Shown: positions 1 to 6,503, counted from the stretch's first letter. The stretch is DNA of 14,024 nucleotides from Verrucomicrobiota bacterium (GCA_003218615.1 QHOD01000027.1:1-14024), one strand, 5' to 3'. Numbers and translations: made by a program. The notes: a model not told the origin generated them from the letters alone.

Positions 1-78
1 GATATGGCACGGGAGACGCGCAAGTTCTTAAAAGAAATCATCGCGCGGGAAGGTCGCGAGCGAATCTGGCCGATCTGA
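1..78 (+). CDS. C-terminal end of an unidentified protein (partial)
   Basis: The window opens inside a reading frame that stays open for 25 codons and stops at TGA (76-78). The visible tail is charged and probably helical (DMARETRKFLKEIIAREG), ending in RIWPI. This is too short to assign a family. It lies on the same strand as the epimerase operon, 80 bases upstream, so it may belong to the same glycan locus, but a hairpin pair separates them. The frame is judged real because it runs from the window edge to a stop directly before an obvious intergenic region. No function is proposed. Confidence 0.5.
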   Translation, partial: DMARETRKFLKEIIAREGRERIWPI

Positions 79-87
79 ATAATAAAT

Positions 88-114
88 TTGTAGCGGCGCT
101 TGTGCCAAGCGCCG
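88..114 (+). repeat. REP-like hairpin, copy 1
   Basis: A TTGTAG box (88-93) leads into a perfect 8-bp stem, CGGCGCTT (94-101) and AAGCGCCG (107-114), with a 5-base loop. No T-run follows directly, so it is not a classical terminator, although it lies just after the stop at 78. The same layout, TTGTAG-N-GGC plus hairpin, recurs on the opposite strand at 129-154, which is the arrangement of paired REP elements (REPINs). I recall similar TTGTAG-hairpin repeats in soil Verrucomicrobiota; this has not been checked. Confidence 0.6.
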
Positions 115-128
115 AATCTTAAAAGGAC

Positions 129-154
129 AGGCATTGATACAAATGCCTCTACAA
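129..154 (-). repeat. REP-like hairpin, copy 2 (inverted)
   Basis: On the minus strand a TTGTAG box (154-149) leads into a perfect 7-bp stem, AGGCATT (148-142) and AATGCCT (135-129), with a 6-base loop. Its stem bases differ from copy 1 (88-114) but pairing is kept, so the two copies covary around a shared TTGTAG-N-GGC core. The stem ends 10 bases before the ATG of the epimerase gene, so it would lie in the mRNA leader if transcription starts upstream. It could affect translation or mRNA stability. Confidence 0.55.
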
Positions 155-158
155 CGAA

Positions 159-1286
159 ATGAAACGCGCGCTTGTCACTGGTGGCGCGGGCTTGATCGGC
201 TCGCACGTCGCTGATCTGCTTGTGCGCGAAGGCTGGGAAGTGCGCGTCTTGGATAATCTTGAGGCGCAAACGCATCGCCGCGGAAGACCCTCATGGATTA
301 ACGATCGAGCGGAATTCATTGAGGGCGATTTGCGCGACCGCGAAACGATCAGCGCTGCGCTTGACAAAATCGACATCGTCTTTCACCAGGCCGCTTACGG
401 CGGTTACATGCCCGAGATCGCGAAGTATGTGCACGTCAATTCTCTCGGCACAGCGCAAATGCTCGAAGTGATTTGCGAAAAAAATCCGCCGGTACGCAAA
501 ATCGTCGTCGCGAGCTCGCAAGCCGTTTACAGCGAAGGCACTGGCGAGTGTCCCGAGCATGGGATCGTTTTTCCATCGGTGCGGCCGGTGGAACAATTGC
601 GCAAAGGCGATTGGGAAGTGCGTTGCCCGCTCTGCAGCGCGATCACCCGGAGTGTTCCGACTCCGGAGAACGCGCCGGTTGGCGGCGAAACCGTTTACGG
701 CCTGACGAAAGTGGATCAGGAAAAACTGGTGCTGCTCTGGGGCAAACAAACAGGCATCCCGACAGTAGCGCTGCGTTACTCATGCACATATGGGCCACGC
801 CAATCGATCTTCAATCCTTACACCGGCGTGATTGCGATTTTTTGCACACGGTTGCTCAATAACTTGGCGCCGGTGCTTTATGAAGACGGCGAGCAGACGC
901 GTGATTTTTCATTTGTGGAAGACATCGCGCGCGCCAACTTGCTCGCTGCGGAGACCGACAAGCTGGATGGATCACCGGTGAACGTTGGCAGCGGCACAGG
1001 GACTCCGATTCGCCAAATCGCGGAGCAACTTTCCTCTGCTCTCAAAATCGACATCGCGCCCGAGATCAATGGCGAATTTCGTCCCGGCGAGATGCGCCAT
1101 CTTACCAGCGACACGACCCGCATCCGCGCCATCGGCTACAAACCCGATGTCGATCTTGCCGAGGGAATCGCTCGTTACATCGATTGGATTCGCTCGCAAT
1201 CGGACATTCGCGATTATTTCAGCGAGGCAGCCGAAATTTTGCGGAACAAAGGAATCGTGCACAAAGTGCAAAAAACAGGGCGATGA
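159..1286 (+). CDS. Extended SDR epimerase, dTDP-L-rhamnose 4-epimerase type
   Basis: A 375-residue NAD-dependent sugar-nucleotide epimerase/dehydratase. The N-terminal Rossmann motif TGGAGLIGSHV (7-17) binds NAD. The catalytic pair is Tyr180 and Lys184 (ETVYGLTKVDQEK), with Ser119/Ser120 nearby. RYSCTYGPRQ and NPYTGVIAIF (206-228) followed by DGEQTRDFSFVEDIARA (243-259) match the pattern I know from dTDP-L-rhamnose 4-epimerases. These also carry the insert seen here, with Cys131-x2-His134 and Cys156-x2-Cys159, probably a zinc site. The likely role is interconverting dTDP-L-rhamnose and dTDP-6-deoxy-L-talose, or a related 4-epimerisation for surface glycan. The ATG at 159 puts the Rossmann strand at the N-terminus as expected; there is no good Shine-Dalgarno. 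The stop overlaps the next start (ATGA, 1283-1286). A different sugar substrate, such as UDP-glucose, is possible. Confidence 0.85.
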   Translation: MKRALVTGGAGLIGSHVADLLVREGWEVRVLDNLEAQTHRRGRPSWINDRAEFIEGDLRDRETISAALDKIDIVFHQAAYGGYMPEIAKYVHVNSLGTAQMLEVICEKNPPVRKIVVASSQAVYSEGTGECPEHGIVFPSVRPVEQLRKGDWEVRCPLCSAITRSVPTPENAPVGGETVYGLTKVDQEKLVLLWGKQTGIPTVALRYSCTYGPRQSIFNPYTGVIAIFCTRLLNNLAPVLYEDGEQTRDFSFVEDIARANLLAAETDKLDGSPVNVGSGTGTPIRQIAEQLSSALKIDIAPEINGEFRPGEMRHLTSDTTRIRAIGYKPDVDLAEGIARYIDWIRSQSDIRDYFSEAAEILRNKGIVHKVQKTGR

Positions 1287-2281
1287 AAATCTCCGGCGCG
1301 ATCGATTTCAACGCGCCGGCGCTGGATTATGCGCGGCAAGATTTTCCCTTGCTCGAAGCGGATGCCAGCGTCGAGAAAACACTCGAAACCATCCGGCGCG
1401 AAGGCGTCGGTGAACGGGTCATTTACTTTTACGCTGTGGATGAACGCAACTGCCTGGTTGGCGTTGTGCCCACCCGGCGTTTGCTCACGGCCGCTCCGGA
1501 CACACCCTTGCGCAGGATCATGGTGCCGCGCGTGATCGCTTTGCCCGCAGAAGCGACCGTTCTGGAGGCATGCGAATTTTTCGTGCTCTACAAATTTCTC
1601 GCATTTCCAGTGGTGGACGCGGAACGCCGGGTAATCGGAATCGTCGACACGGACGTTTTCATGGAGAGCGTTCTCGAGAGCGATGAAGGCGAGCGCGAAG
1701 ACACCCGAGGCGACTTTTTCGAGGCGCTTGGTTTTCATCTCGCGCAGGTCCGCGATGCCTCGCCCTGGCGGGTTTTCCGTTATCGTTTCCCGTGGCTGCT
1801 GGTGACCGTCGCCGGCGGCACAATCTGCGCGCTTCTCGCCGGCTTGTTTGAAGCCACGCTCGCCCGAAGCTTGGTGATCGCGTTTTTTCTCATCATGGTT
1901 CTCGGCTTGAACGAGAGCGTCAGCGCGCAATCGATGAGCGTGACGGCCCAGGCGCTGCGCTCCGTGCATGTTTCCTGGGACTGGTTTAAGACGGCATTCC
2001 GGCGGGAAATTTCGACCGCGCTTCTGCTCGGGCTCGCTTGCGGCGCGCTCGTCGGAGTGATTGTCTGGAGTTGGCGAGCCGATGTGCGCGGCGCGTTCGT
2101 GATCGGCGGAAGCATCGCGCTCTCGCTCGTGAGTGCGTGCCTGATCGGTCTCGGGGTGCCATCGTTACTGCATGCGGTTAAACTCGATCCCAAGATTGCG
2201 GCCGGCCCGGTCACACTCGCGCTCGCGGATATTTTTGCGCTCGTCATTTATTTCACGAGCGCCTGGCTGGTCCTGCGATGA
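1283..2281 (+). CDS. CBS-domain MgtE-like membrane protein (putative Mg2+/divalent cation transporter)
   Basis: A 332-residue protein with a CBS pair at about 22-135 (IALPAEATVLEACEFF, FPVVDAERRVIGIVDTDVF) and an MgtE-type membrane domain at about 165-332. Predicted helices lie near 170-190, 195-210, 243-264, 270-292 and 307-330. Family-like features are RFPWLLVTVAGG (168-179), FEATL (189-193), LDPKIAAGP (301-309) and the final-helix aspartate in ALADIF (Asp316). Typical MgtE is about 450 residues; the N-terminal helical gating domain is absent. The pore-helix motif normally like GGNxGxQS reads LNESVSAQS (209-217), so the conserved asparagine is altered or displaced. Ion selectivity is therefore uncertain. 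The start at 1283 overlaps the epimerase stop, indicating translational coupling; a longer frame from 1184 would overlap the epimerase by about 100 bases and is rejected. The end overlaps the glycosyltransferase start. Confidence 0.8.
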   Translation: MKISGAIDFNAPALDYARQDFPLLEADASVEKTLETIRREGVGERVIYFYAVDERNCLVGVVPTRRLLTAAPDTPLRRIMVPRVIALPAEATVLEACEFFVLYKFLAFPVVDAERRVIGIVDTDVFMESVLESDEGEREDTRGDFFEALGFHLAQVRDASPWRVFRYRFPWLLVTVAGGTICALLAGLFEATLARSLVIAFFLIMVLGLNESVSAQSMSVTAQALRSVHVSWDWFKTAFRREISTALLLGLACGALVGVIVWSWRADVRGAFVIGGSIALSLVSACLIGLGVPSLLHAVKLDPKIAAGPVTLALADIFALVIYFTSAWLVLR

Positions 2282-2988
2282 ACAGTGTGTCAGTCATCAT
2301 TCCGGCGTTCAACGAAGAAGAACCGATTGCCGGTGTCGTTCGGGAAGTCTCTGCGACAAAAATTCCCGCTGACATCATCGTGGTCGATAACGGCAGCACC
2401 GATCAAACCGCCAACCGCGCCCGCGAGGCCGGCGCTCGCGTTGTGAAAGCGCCGCGCGGATATGGGCGCGCGTGCGCTGCCGGAGTGACGGCGCTGCGCC
2501 CGGAATCCGAGATCGTCGTTTTTCTCGACGGTGATGGCAGTGATTGCCCAGAGTTGATGAACCAACTTGTCGATCCAATTGTCGCGGAAAAGTATGATTT
2601 CGTGATCGGCTCGCGCACGCGCGGTCGGCGCGAACAAGGGAGCATGAATCTCCAGCAAATTGTTTCCGGCCGAATTGCCGGGTGGCTGATGTCGATCTTG
2701 TACGGCGTTCGTTACACCGACATGTGTCCATTTCGCGCGATTCGGCGCGCTACGCTGGAGAAGCTCGGCATGCGCGAACAAACCTACGGCTGGAATCTGG
2801 AAATGCAGATGAAAGCCGCGCGGGCCGGGCTGCGCATTCTCGAAGTCCCTGTGAACCATCGTCGCCGCGCCGGTGGCGAATCGAAAGTTTCCGGCACGGT
2901 GCGCGGCACATTTGTCGCTGGCGCGCGCATCTTCGCTACGTTTATTCGCATCGCAGCCGAGAAAAGGCCACAGATGAACACGGATTGA
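2278..2988 (+). CDS. Family 2 glycosyltransferase (dolichyl-phosphate mannosyltransferase-like)
   Basis: A 236-residue GT-A fold glycosyltransferase. The N-terminus has SVIIPAFNEEEPIAGV (4-20) and IIVVDNGSTD (33-42), which bind the nucleotide. The metal-binding DxD site is FLDGDGSD (82-89, Asp84 and Asp86). The acceptor side has TDMCPFRAIRR (147-157), TYGWNLEMQMKA (169-180) and VPVNHRRRAGGESKVSG (190-206), typical of polyprenyl-phosphate glycosyltransferases. No C-terminal membrane helix is present, so it is probably a soluble or peripheral inner-face enzyme that adds a sugar to a lipid carrier. It starts in the ATGA overlap with the MgtE-like gene. The last residues, PQMNTD, come from a repeat-like sequence that continues past the stop, so the native C-terminus may have been replaced. 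Donor and acceptor cannot be read from the sequence. Confidence 0.88.
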   Translation: MNSVSVIIPAFNEEEPIAGVVREVSATKIPADIIVVDNGSTDQTANRAREAGARVVKAPRGYGRACAAGVTALRPESEIVVFLDGDGSDCPELMNQLVDPIVAEKYDFVIGSRTRGRREQGSMNLQQIVSGRIAGWLMSILYGVRYTDMCPFRAIRRATLEKLGMREQTYGWNLEMQMKAARAGLRILEVPVNHRRRAGGESKVSGTVRGTFVAGARIFATFIRIAAEKRPQMNTD

Positions 2989-3027
2989 GACAGATGTTCT
3001 GATCTGTGTTTCATCGTGTTAATCTAT
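2968..3027. repeat. Imperfect inverted CACAGATGAACAC-type repeat overlapping a gene end
   Basis: The left arm begins CACAGATGAACACGGATT (2969-2986). The right half, read on the minus strand, contains AACACGATGAAACACAGAT, so the halves are imperfect inverted copies. The centre is a perfect 6-bp stem, ACAGAT (2990-2995) and ATCTGT (3002-3007), with a 6-base loop. It spans the TGA of the glycosyltransferase (2986-2988) and fills most of the gap to the next gene. I recall dispersed intergenic repeats of this CACAGATGAACAC type in Verrucomicrobiota; copy number here is unchecked. It could act as a transcript-end hairpin, but it lacks a T-run. Confidence 0.55.
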
Positions 3028-3045
3028 AACTAGAAATCACCAGGC

Positions 3046-4620
3046 GTGAATACGGCCAAGCCATTCTCCATGTGGAAAGCAATCGTCGCCGGCCTATTCG
3101 CGGGGTTCATAGCCGGAATTGCCATGACGGTGATGATGTTGTTGCTCGCGTGTTTCGGCGTGGCGACGCCGCTCGTCATCATTGGCGATCGGCTCTCGGT
3201 CTTCATTTCCCCGGGCCCATTTCTTTCGCTCATGGGAAAGGTAGGCGGCTACAATCATCTCAAACAGCTCGGCGTTGGATCGACGATCATCGGCCAGCTA
3301 CTGGTTGCCGCGACTGCCGGAGCAGTTTTTGGCCTGATGACGTGGCGCCGTGCGGGTCGATGCGCGATGCTTTTGACGACCAGCATCTTTGTCGCTCTGC
3401 CGACTATTGTGGCAGCGATCGTGCTCTGGCCAGTACTGGGAACCAGTTACGTCGGATTACCAATTGATGCGGGGCGACTAGTCACGCTTATAGGCTTCGC
3501 ACTCAGTGTTTTTGTTTTCGAGCGAACGCTCGTCGCGAGTTTTCAATTTCTCGTGGGACCAAAAATCCAGCGCGAAGATCAAGAATTCACTCCAACAATC
3601 GGGCGACGCGCGTTTGTGCTGAGCGCCATTGGAGTCGCAGTGGCGGGCGGCGGTGTCGCCCTTGCGCGCAAACTTTATCGCGTGGCCACCTTCAGTTACG
3701 ATGGCACGCAATACAAAGGCCGCATCGTTCAGCCCATCACGCCCAACGATTTGTTTTATTGCGTGACCAAGAACGTGGTCGATCCGCGAGTGGATGTTCG
3801 TCTTTGGCATCTCGAAGTGAACGGTCTGGTGCGGAATCGGGCGACCTGGCGATTCCAGGATCTCCTCGGATTTCCGCCGATCGAGCAGGAGACGACGCTG
3901 ATGTGCATTAGCAACGGGTTGGATGCCGGCTTGATCAGTAACGCCCTTTGGAAAGGTTTGCCCTTGCGCGATTTGCTCGACCAGGCCGCGCCGTTTTCGA
4001 GCGCCGCGCGCGTCCGCTTTCACGGCGTCGACAACTACGTTGACACCATTCCGTTGGAGAAGGCAATGGACCCGACGACGTTGCTTGCGTACGAAATGAA
4101 CGGCGTCCGGTTGCCGCACCGGCATGGTTATCCGCTCCGCCTCATTGTGCCCGGCTATTTCGGCGAAAAACATGTGAAATGGCTCACGCGGATTGAAGTG
4201 ACGGACCCGAACGCGAAAGGATTTTACGAGACGCAAGGCTGGGGGCCAGATTTCATTACGCCGACTCGTTCACGCATCGACGTGCCCGATCACGAATCGT
4301 GGTTTTCATTGGGTCAGCTAAACAGTCCAATCGAAGTCAAAGGCATCGCGTACGGTGGCGACCGCGGCATTTCACGTGTGGAGCTGAGTTTCGATGATGG
4401 CAAAACATGGAACGATGCAGAGATTCACTACACCGGCGGCGATCTAGCGTGGTCGCTTTGGAAAATGCACGCGGGCTGGACACCCACTGGTCCAGGCGAT
4501 TACGTCATCGCCGTTCGCGCTACCGACGGCGAGGGTGACGTACAAGAATGGGAGCCGGATCGCAGTCCATTTTCCGGCGTGACCGGTTTTCATAAAATAG
4601 TGGTGTACATCGCTGCGTAA
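3046..4620 (+). CDS. Membrane-anchored molybdopterin oxidoreductase, sulfite-oxidase fold
   Basis: A 524-residue fusion. Residues 10-170 are membrane-embedded, with hydrophobic segments near 10-46, 77-100, 107-132 and 143-170. A twin-arginine signal-like stretch follows, GRRAFVLSAIGVAVAGGG (186-203), then a sulfite-oxidase-type molybdopterin domain (about 220-400) and an Ig-like dimerisation domain (about 418-524, starting WFSLGQLNSPIEVKG). Cys287 in TTLMCISNG is the expected molybdenum ligand. GYPLRLIVPGYFGEKHVKWL (361-380) is the family signature. The usual RNH-like motif of true sulfite oxidases is replaced by YCVTKN (238-243), so the substrate is unknown. Topology reasoning places the catalytic domain outside the cytoplasm. 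GTG at 3046 is taken as start; ATG at 3070 (Met9) is a reasonable alternative and keeps all helices. It stands as a separate unit after the repeat, with no clear Shine-Dalgarno. Confidence 0.85.
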   Translation: MNTAKPFSMWKAIVAGLFAGFIAGIAMTVMMLLLACFGVATPLVIIGDRLSVFISPGPFLSLMGKVGGYNHLKQLGVGSTIIGQLLVAATAGAVFGLMTWRRAGRCAMLLTTSIFVALPTIVAAIVLWPVLGTSYVGLPIDAGRLVTLIGFALSVFVFERTLVASFQFLVGPKIQREDQEFTPTIGRRAFVLSAIGVAVAGGGVALARKLYRVATFSYDGTQYKGRIVQPITPNDLFYCVTKNVVDPRVDVRLWHLEVNGLVRNRATWRFQDLLGFPPIEQETTLMCISNGLDAGLISNALWKGLPLRDLLDQAAPFSSAARVRFHGVDNYVDTIPLEKAMDPTTLLAYEMNGVRLPHRHGYPLRLIVPGYFGEKHVKWLTRIEVTDPNAKGFYETQGWGPDFITPTRSRIDVPDHESWFSLGQLNSPIEVKGIAYGGDRGISRVELSFDDGKTWNDAEIHYTGGDLAWSLWKMHAGWTPTGPGDYVIAVRATDGEGDVQEWEPDRSPFSGVTGFHKIVVYIAA

Positions 4621-4817
4621 AATTCGTGATTACAATCGTGAGGCGATTTGATACGCGAGAGTTCGCATTGAGCGAAAGTGGAACGGTCGCATGTGCGGCC
4701 TGCTGTCCCAAAAACGGCTCGACATCGTGTCCAATCCGCGCATAGGATTTCCGCCGCAACCTAAAGCAGCAATTCACGTTAAAAACTAAACGGAGGGGAT
4801 TTGCAGAAAGTATAAAG

Positions 4818-5630
4818 TTGAACGTTTCGGAGAAAATAGCCGTTGGGGTGGCGCCTTGCGTCGCGGTGGTTTTGTTCATCATCGCGGGATCATCCGCCAG
4901 GGGCGGTGGCGGGCCGGGATTTGGCTCACAGAATAATCCCGGCACGCAAGGGAGCCAGTTTGGACAGGCGGCCGCGAGCGGCACCGGGGCTCAGCCTACT
5001 CAGGGCGGTCCCGGATTCGGCCCGGGCAATAATCCCGGCCTCGATGGAAGCGCCTATGGCCGATCGACGGCGAGCGACGCCTCGGGTGGCAGGTCCGACG
5101 CTCGCAAGGGATTGTTTCAGTCCTCTGGCGCCGAAGAAGAAGTGATCGATACCGATGCGAACGGCGACAAGGGAAAAGCGCGGCACGCAGGCGAACGGAA
5201 AACGCACCGCGCCGATGCGACGGGTGGCTCGCAGGTGTTGAACAGGATTTCCAGCGAGACCGGCGTTTCTGTGGACACGCTTCAAACGCAGAAGACAGCG
5301 ACAGGACTCGGCAATGGCGAGTTGGAAACTGCGAACTTGCTGGCCAAAGCCTCCGGTCAGAGCTTCGACAGCATCGTAGCAAAGTTCAGAGCTGGGGAAG
5401 GCTGGGGTAAAATTGCGCACGACATGGGGCTCAATCTCGGCAAGATCGTGAGCGACGCTCACCGATCGAATCCTGAGCAAGCGAAGGGCAAGGATGAGCA
5501 GAGTTTGATTCCCGGTCCGGGTATTCGGAAAAATTCGATCTTGTATACAGGGATTACTCCCATTCCGAGTGCGACCGTGAGCCGCGGTGTGAACCCGGTT
5601 CCGAGCGCGACGATGAGTCCGCGACCCTAG
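4818..5630 (+). CDS. Exported Gly/Pro-rich repeat protein, function unknown
   Basis: A predicted 270-residue exported protein. Residues 1-28 form a signal peptide or anchor (Lys6, then hydrophobic VAVVLFIIAGSSA). Two copies of a GGPGFG-x2-NNPG-x2-GS-x-(F/Y)G unit follow at 31-54 and 63-86. A charged linker (105-135) leads to a probably helical domain (138-215) containing TGVSVDTLQTQKTATGLG and GWGKIAHDMGLNLGKIVSD. A Pro/Ser tail repeats TPIPSAT and NPVPSAT (247-253, 259-265). I recall similar TGVS...GWGxIA domains in hypothetical exported proteins but know no function. The TTG start is uncertain: a strong GGAGGGG (4792-4798) lies 19 bases before it, too far for ideal use, and GTG at 4848 would cut into the signal sequence. 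The 197-base gap upstream shows nothing else recognisable. The stop lies one base from the convergent glycosylase stop. Confidence 0.7.
   Translation: MNVSEKIAVGVAPCVAVVLFIIAGSSARGGGGPGFGSQNNPGTQGSQFGQAAASGTGAQPTQGGPGFGPGNNPGLDGSAYGRSTASDASGGRSDARKGLFQSSGAEEEVIDTDANGDKGKARHAGERKTHRADATGGSQVLNRISSETGVSVDTLQTQKTATGLGNGELETANLLAKASGQSFDSIVAKFRAGEGWGKIAHDMGLNLGKIVSDAHRSNPEQAKGKDEQSLIPGPGIRKNSILYTGITPIPSATVSRGVNPVPSATMSPRP
4908..5075 (+). repeat. Tandem coding repeat, period 96 bases (32 residues)
   Basis: Two in-frame copies encode GGPGFGSQNNPGTQGSQFG (from 4908) and GGPGFGPGNNPGLDGSAYG (from 5004). The two copies start exactly 96 bases apart. Conservation is clear at protein level and partial at DNA level, which points to an old internal duplication kept by selection on the Gly/Asn/Pro pattern. 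Confidence 0.7.
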
Positions 5631-5631
5631 A

Positions 5632-6426
5632 TTATCTCTGGCAGCGCGGGCACCACGCGGTCGTGCGGCCCCCGATTGTGGCATGCCATAGCGGGGTACG
5701 ATGACGTGGGCAAATGCCATCCACTTTCCATTTCTGATGGATGAGCCAACTGCGCGGCGGATCGGAGAAATCCTCGCCGAGGGTTTCCAGCGATTTGCGG
5801 ACGACAAATTTTGTCTCGTCAAACAGCGCTGCGCGTTCTCGCGCTGTCAGTTTTCCGGTGTGCTTCGCCGGATGAATTCGCGCTCGCCACAAAATTTCGT
5901 CCGCCATCCAATTGCCAATTCCTGAGAAGCCACTTTGCAGAAGTAGAACGGCTTTGATCGGTGCTTTCCGATGTCGATCTAAAAATTGATCGACGAATTT
6001 TTGATTGAACGCTGCCGAGATAATTTCGGGAACATCGATCTTCCACCAATCCGGCCTTTGGTCGCCATGGTGAAAGCGCACGCGACCAAATTGACGCGAG
6101 TCGGTGAAGACCAAGGCACGTTCACGTTGATACAAAACCAAATGGTCGTGTTTGCTTGGCCGAAAATTCTTCGGTTCGATGCGGATTTTGCCTGTCATGC
6201 CGAGATGAATGCCGAGGCAGTTGTTGTCGGTGAATTCGAAGAGCATGCGTTTGCCACGCGCCTGCGAGGTGAGAAACTTTTCGCCGACTAATCTTCGCGG
6301 AAGCTCGCGCGTGTTCGCTCCGCGAAAAACTCTGTTTCGCCGATGCAGGCTAAGATCGACAATGTCGTGGCCACGGCCCGGATTCCATTGTTTGCGAAAC
6401 CATTCGACCTCAGCAAGTTCCGGCAT
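5632..6426 (-). CDS. mutM: Fpg/Nei-family DNA glycosylase (formamidopyrimidine-DNA glycosylase)
   Basis: A 264-residue base-excision repair enzyme that removes oxidised purines and cuts the strand by beta/delta elimination. After Met removal the N-terminal Pro2 of MPELAEVE is the catalytic nucleophile, with Glu3 beside it; this fixes the start at 6426, although the frame opens 14 codons earlier. Lys59 (ARGKRMLFEF), Met77 (LGMTGKIRI) and Arg111/Phe113 (FTDSRQFGR) correspond to DNA-contact and void-filling residues. The helix-two-turn-helix motif reads GFSGIGNWMADEILWRARIHP, seen from 166 to 186, including Asn172. The C-terminal zinc finger is Cys239-x2-His242 and Cys259-x2-Cys262, with Arg254 in the hairpin; the second ligand is His instead of the usual Cys. 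It is divergent from thioredoxin reductase across 109 bases. Substrate preference (8-oxoG or other lesions) is not certain. Confidence 0.9.
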   Translation of the reverse strand: MPELAEVEWFRKQWNPGRGHDIVDLSLHRRNRVFRGANTRELPRRLVGEKFLTSQARGKRMLFEFTDNNCLGIHLGMTGKIRIEPKNFRPSKHDHLVLYQRERALVFTDSRQFGRVRFHHGDQRPDWWKIDVPEIISAAFNQKFVDQFLDRHRKAPIKAVLLLQSGFSGIGNWMADEILWRARIHPAKHTGKLTARERAALFDETKFVVRKSLETLGEDFSDPPRSWLIHQKWKVDGICPRHRTPLWHATIGGRTTAWCPRCQR

Positions 6427-6486
6427 CGCGCAGATTACGCGGGTGAACAACGTTGTCGATTGACGCACGGCACCTTGCCTGACTGT

Positions 6487-6503
6487 ACGGACTGGAAGTC
6501 TGT
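6487..6503. repeat. Short palindromic element ACGGACT-GGA-AGTCTGT
   Basis: A 7-bp stem, ACGGACT (6487-6493) and AGTCTGT (6497-6503), encloses a 3-base centre; one pair is G-T. It sits between the divergent starts of the glycosylase (6426) and thioredoxin reductase (6536), so it could be an operator or a dispersed repeat. I recall similar GACTGGAAGTC-type palindromes scattered through Verrucomicrobiota intergenic DNA, which favours a dispersed repeat. Confidence 0.45.

Noticed and set aside
88..114. First hairpin as an intrinsic terminator for the upstream gene.
   Set aside because: No T-run follows the stem, and its inverted, covarying partner at 129-154 fits a repeat pair better.
1184..1282. 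Upstream in-frame start for the CBS-MgtE protein.
   Set aside because: It would overlap the epimerase by about 100 bases; the ATGA overlap at 1283 matches the coupling seen at the next junction.
1214..1969. A 251-codon minus-strand frame opposite the epimerase/MgtE junction.
   Set aside because: It is antisense to two well-supported genes and has a low-complexity His/Arg/Gln-rich composition with no motif.
3478..4236. A 252-codon minus-strand frame opposite the molybdoprotein.
   Set aside because: It lies fully antisense to clear sulfite-oxidase signatures and shows no domain of its own.
4926..5822. A 298-codon open frame on the minus strand, longer than the gene it overlaps.
   Set aside because: It runs antisense to the exported repeat protein and into the glycosylase gene in another frame, shows no recognisable domain and is Arg/Ala-rich as expected of a GC-rich shadow. 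The + strand frame has a signal peptide, repeats and family-like motifs.
6427..6468. Longer N-terminus for the DNA glycosylase.
   Set aside because: The enzyme needs Pro2 at the processed N-terminus, which fixes Met at 6426.
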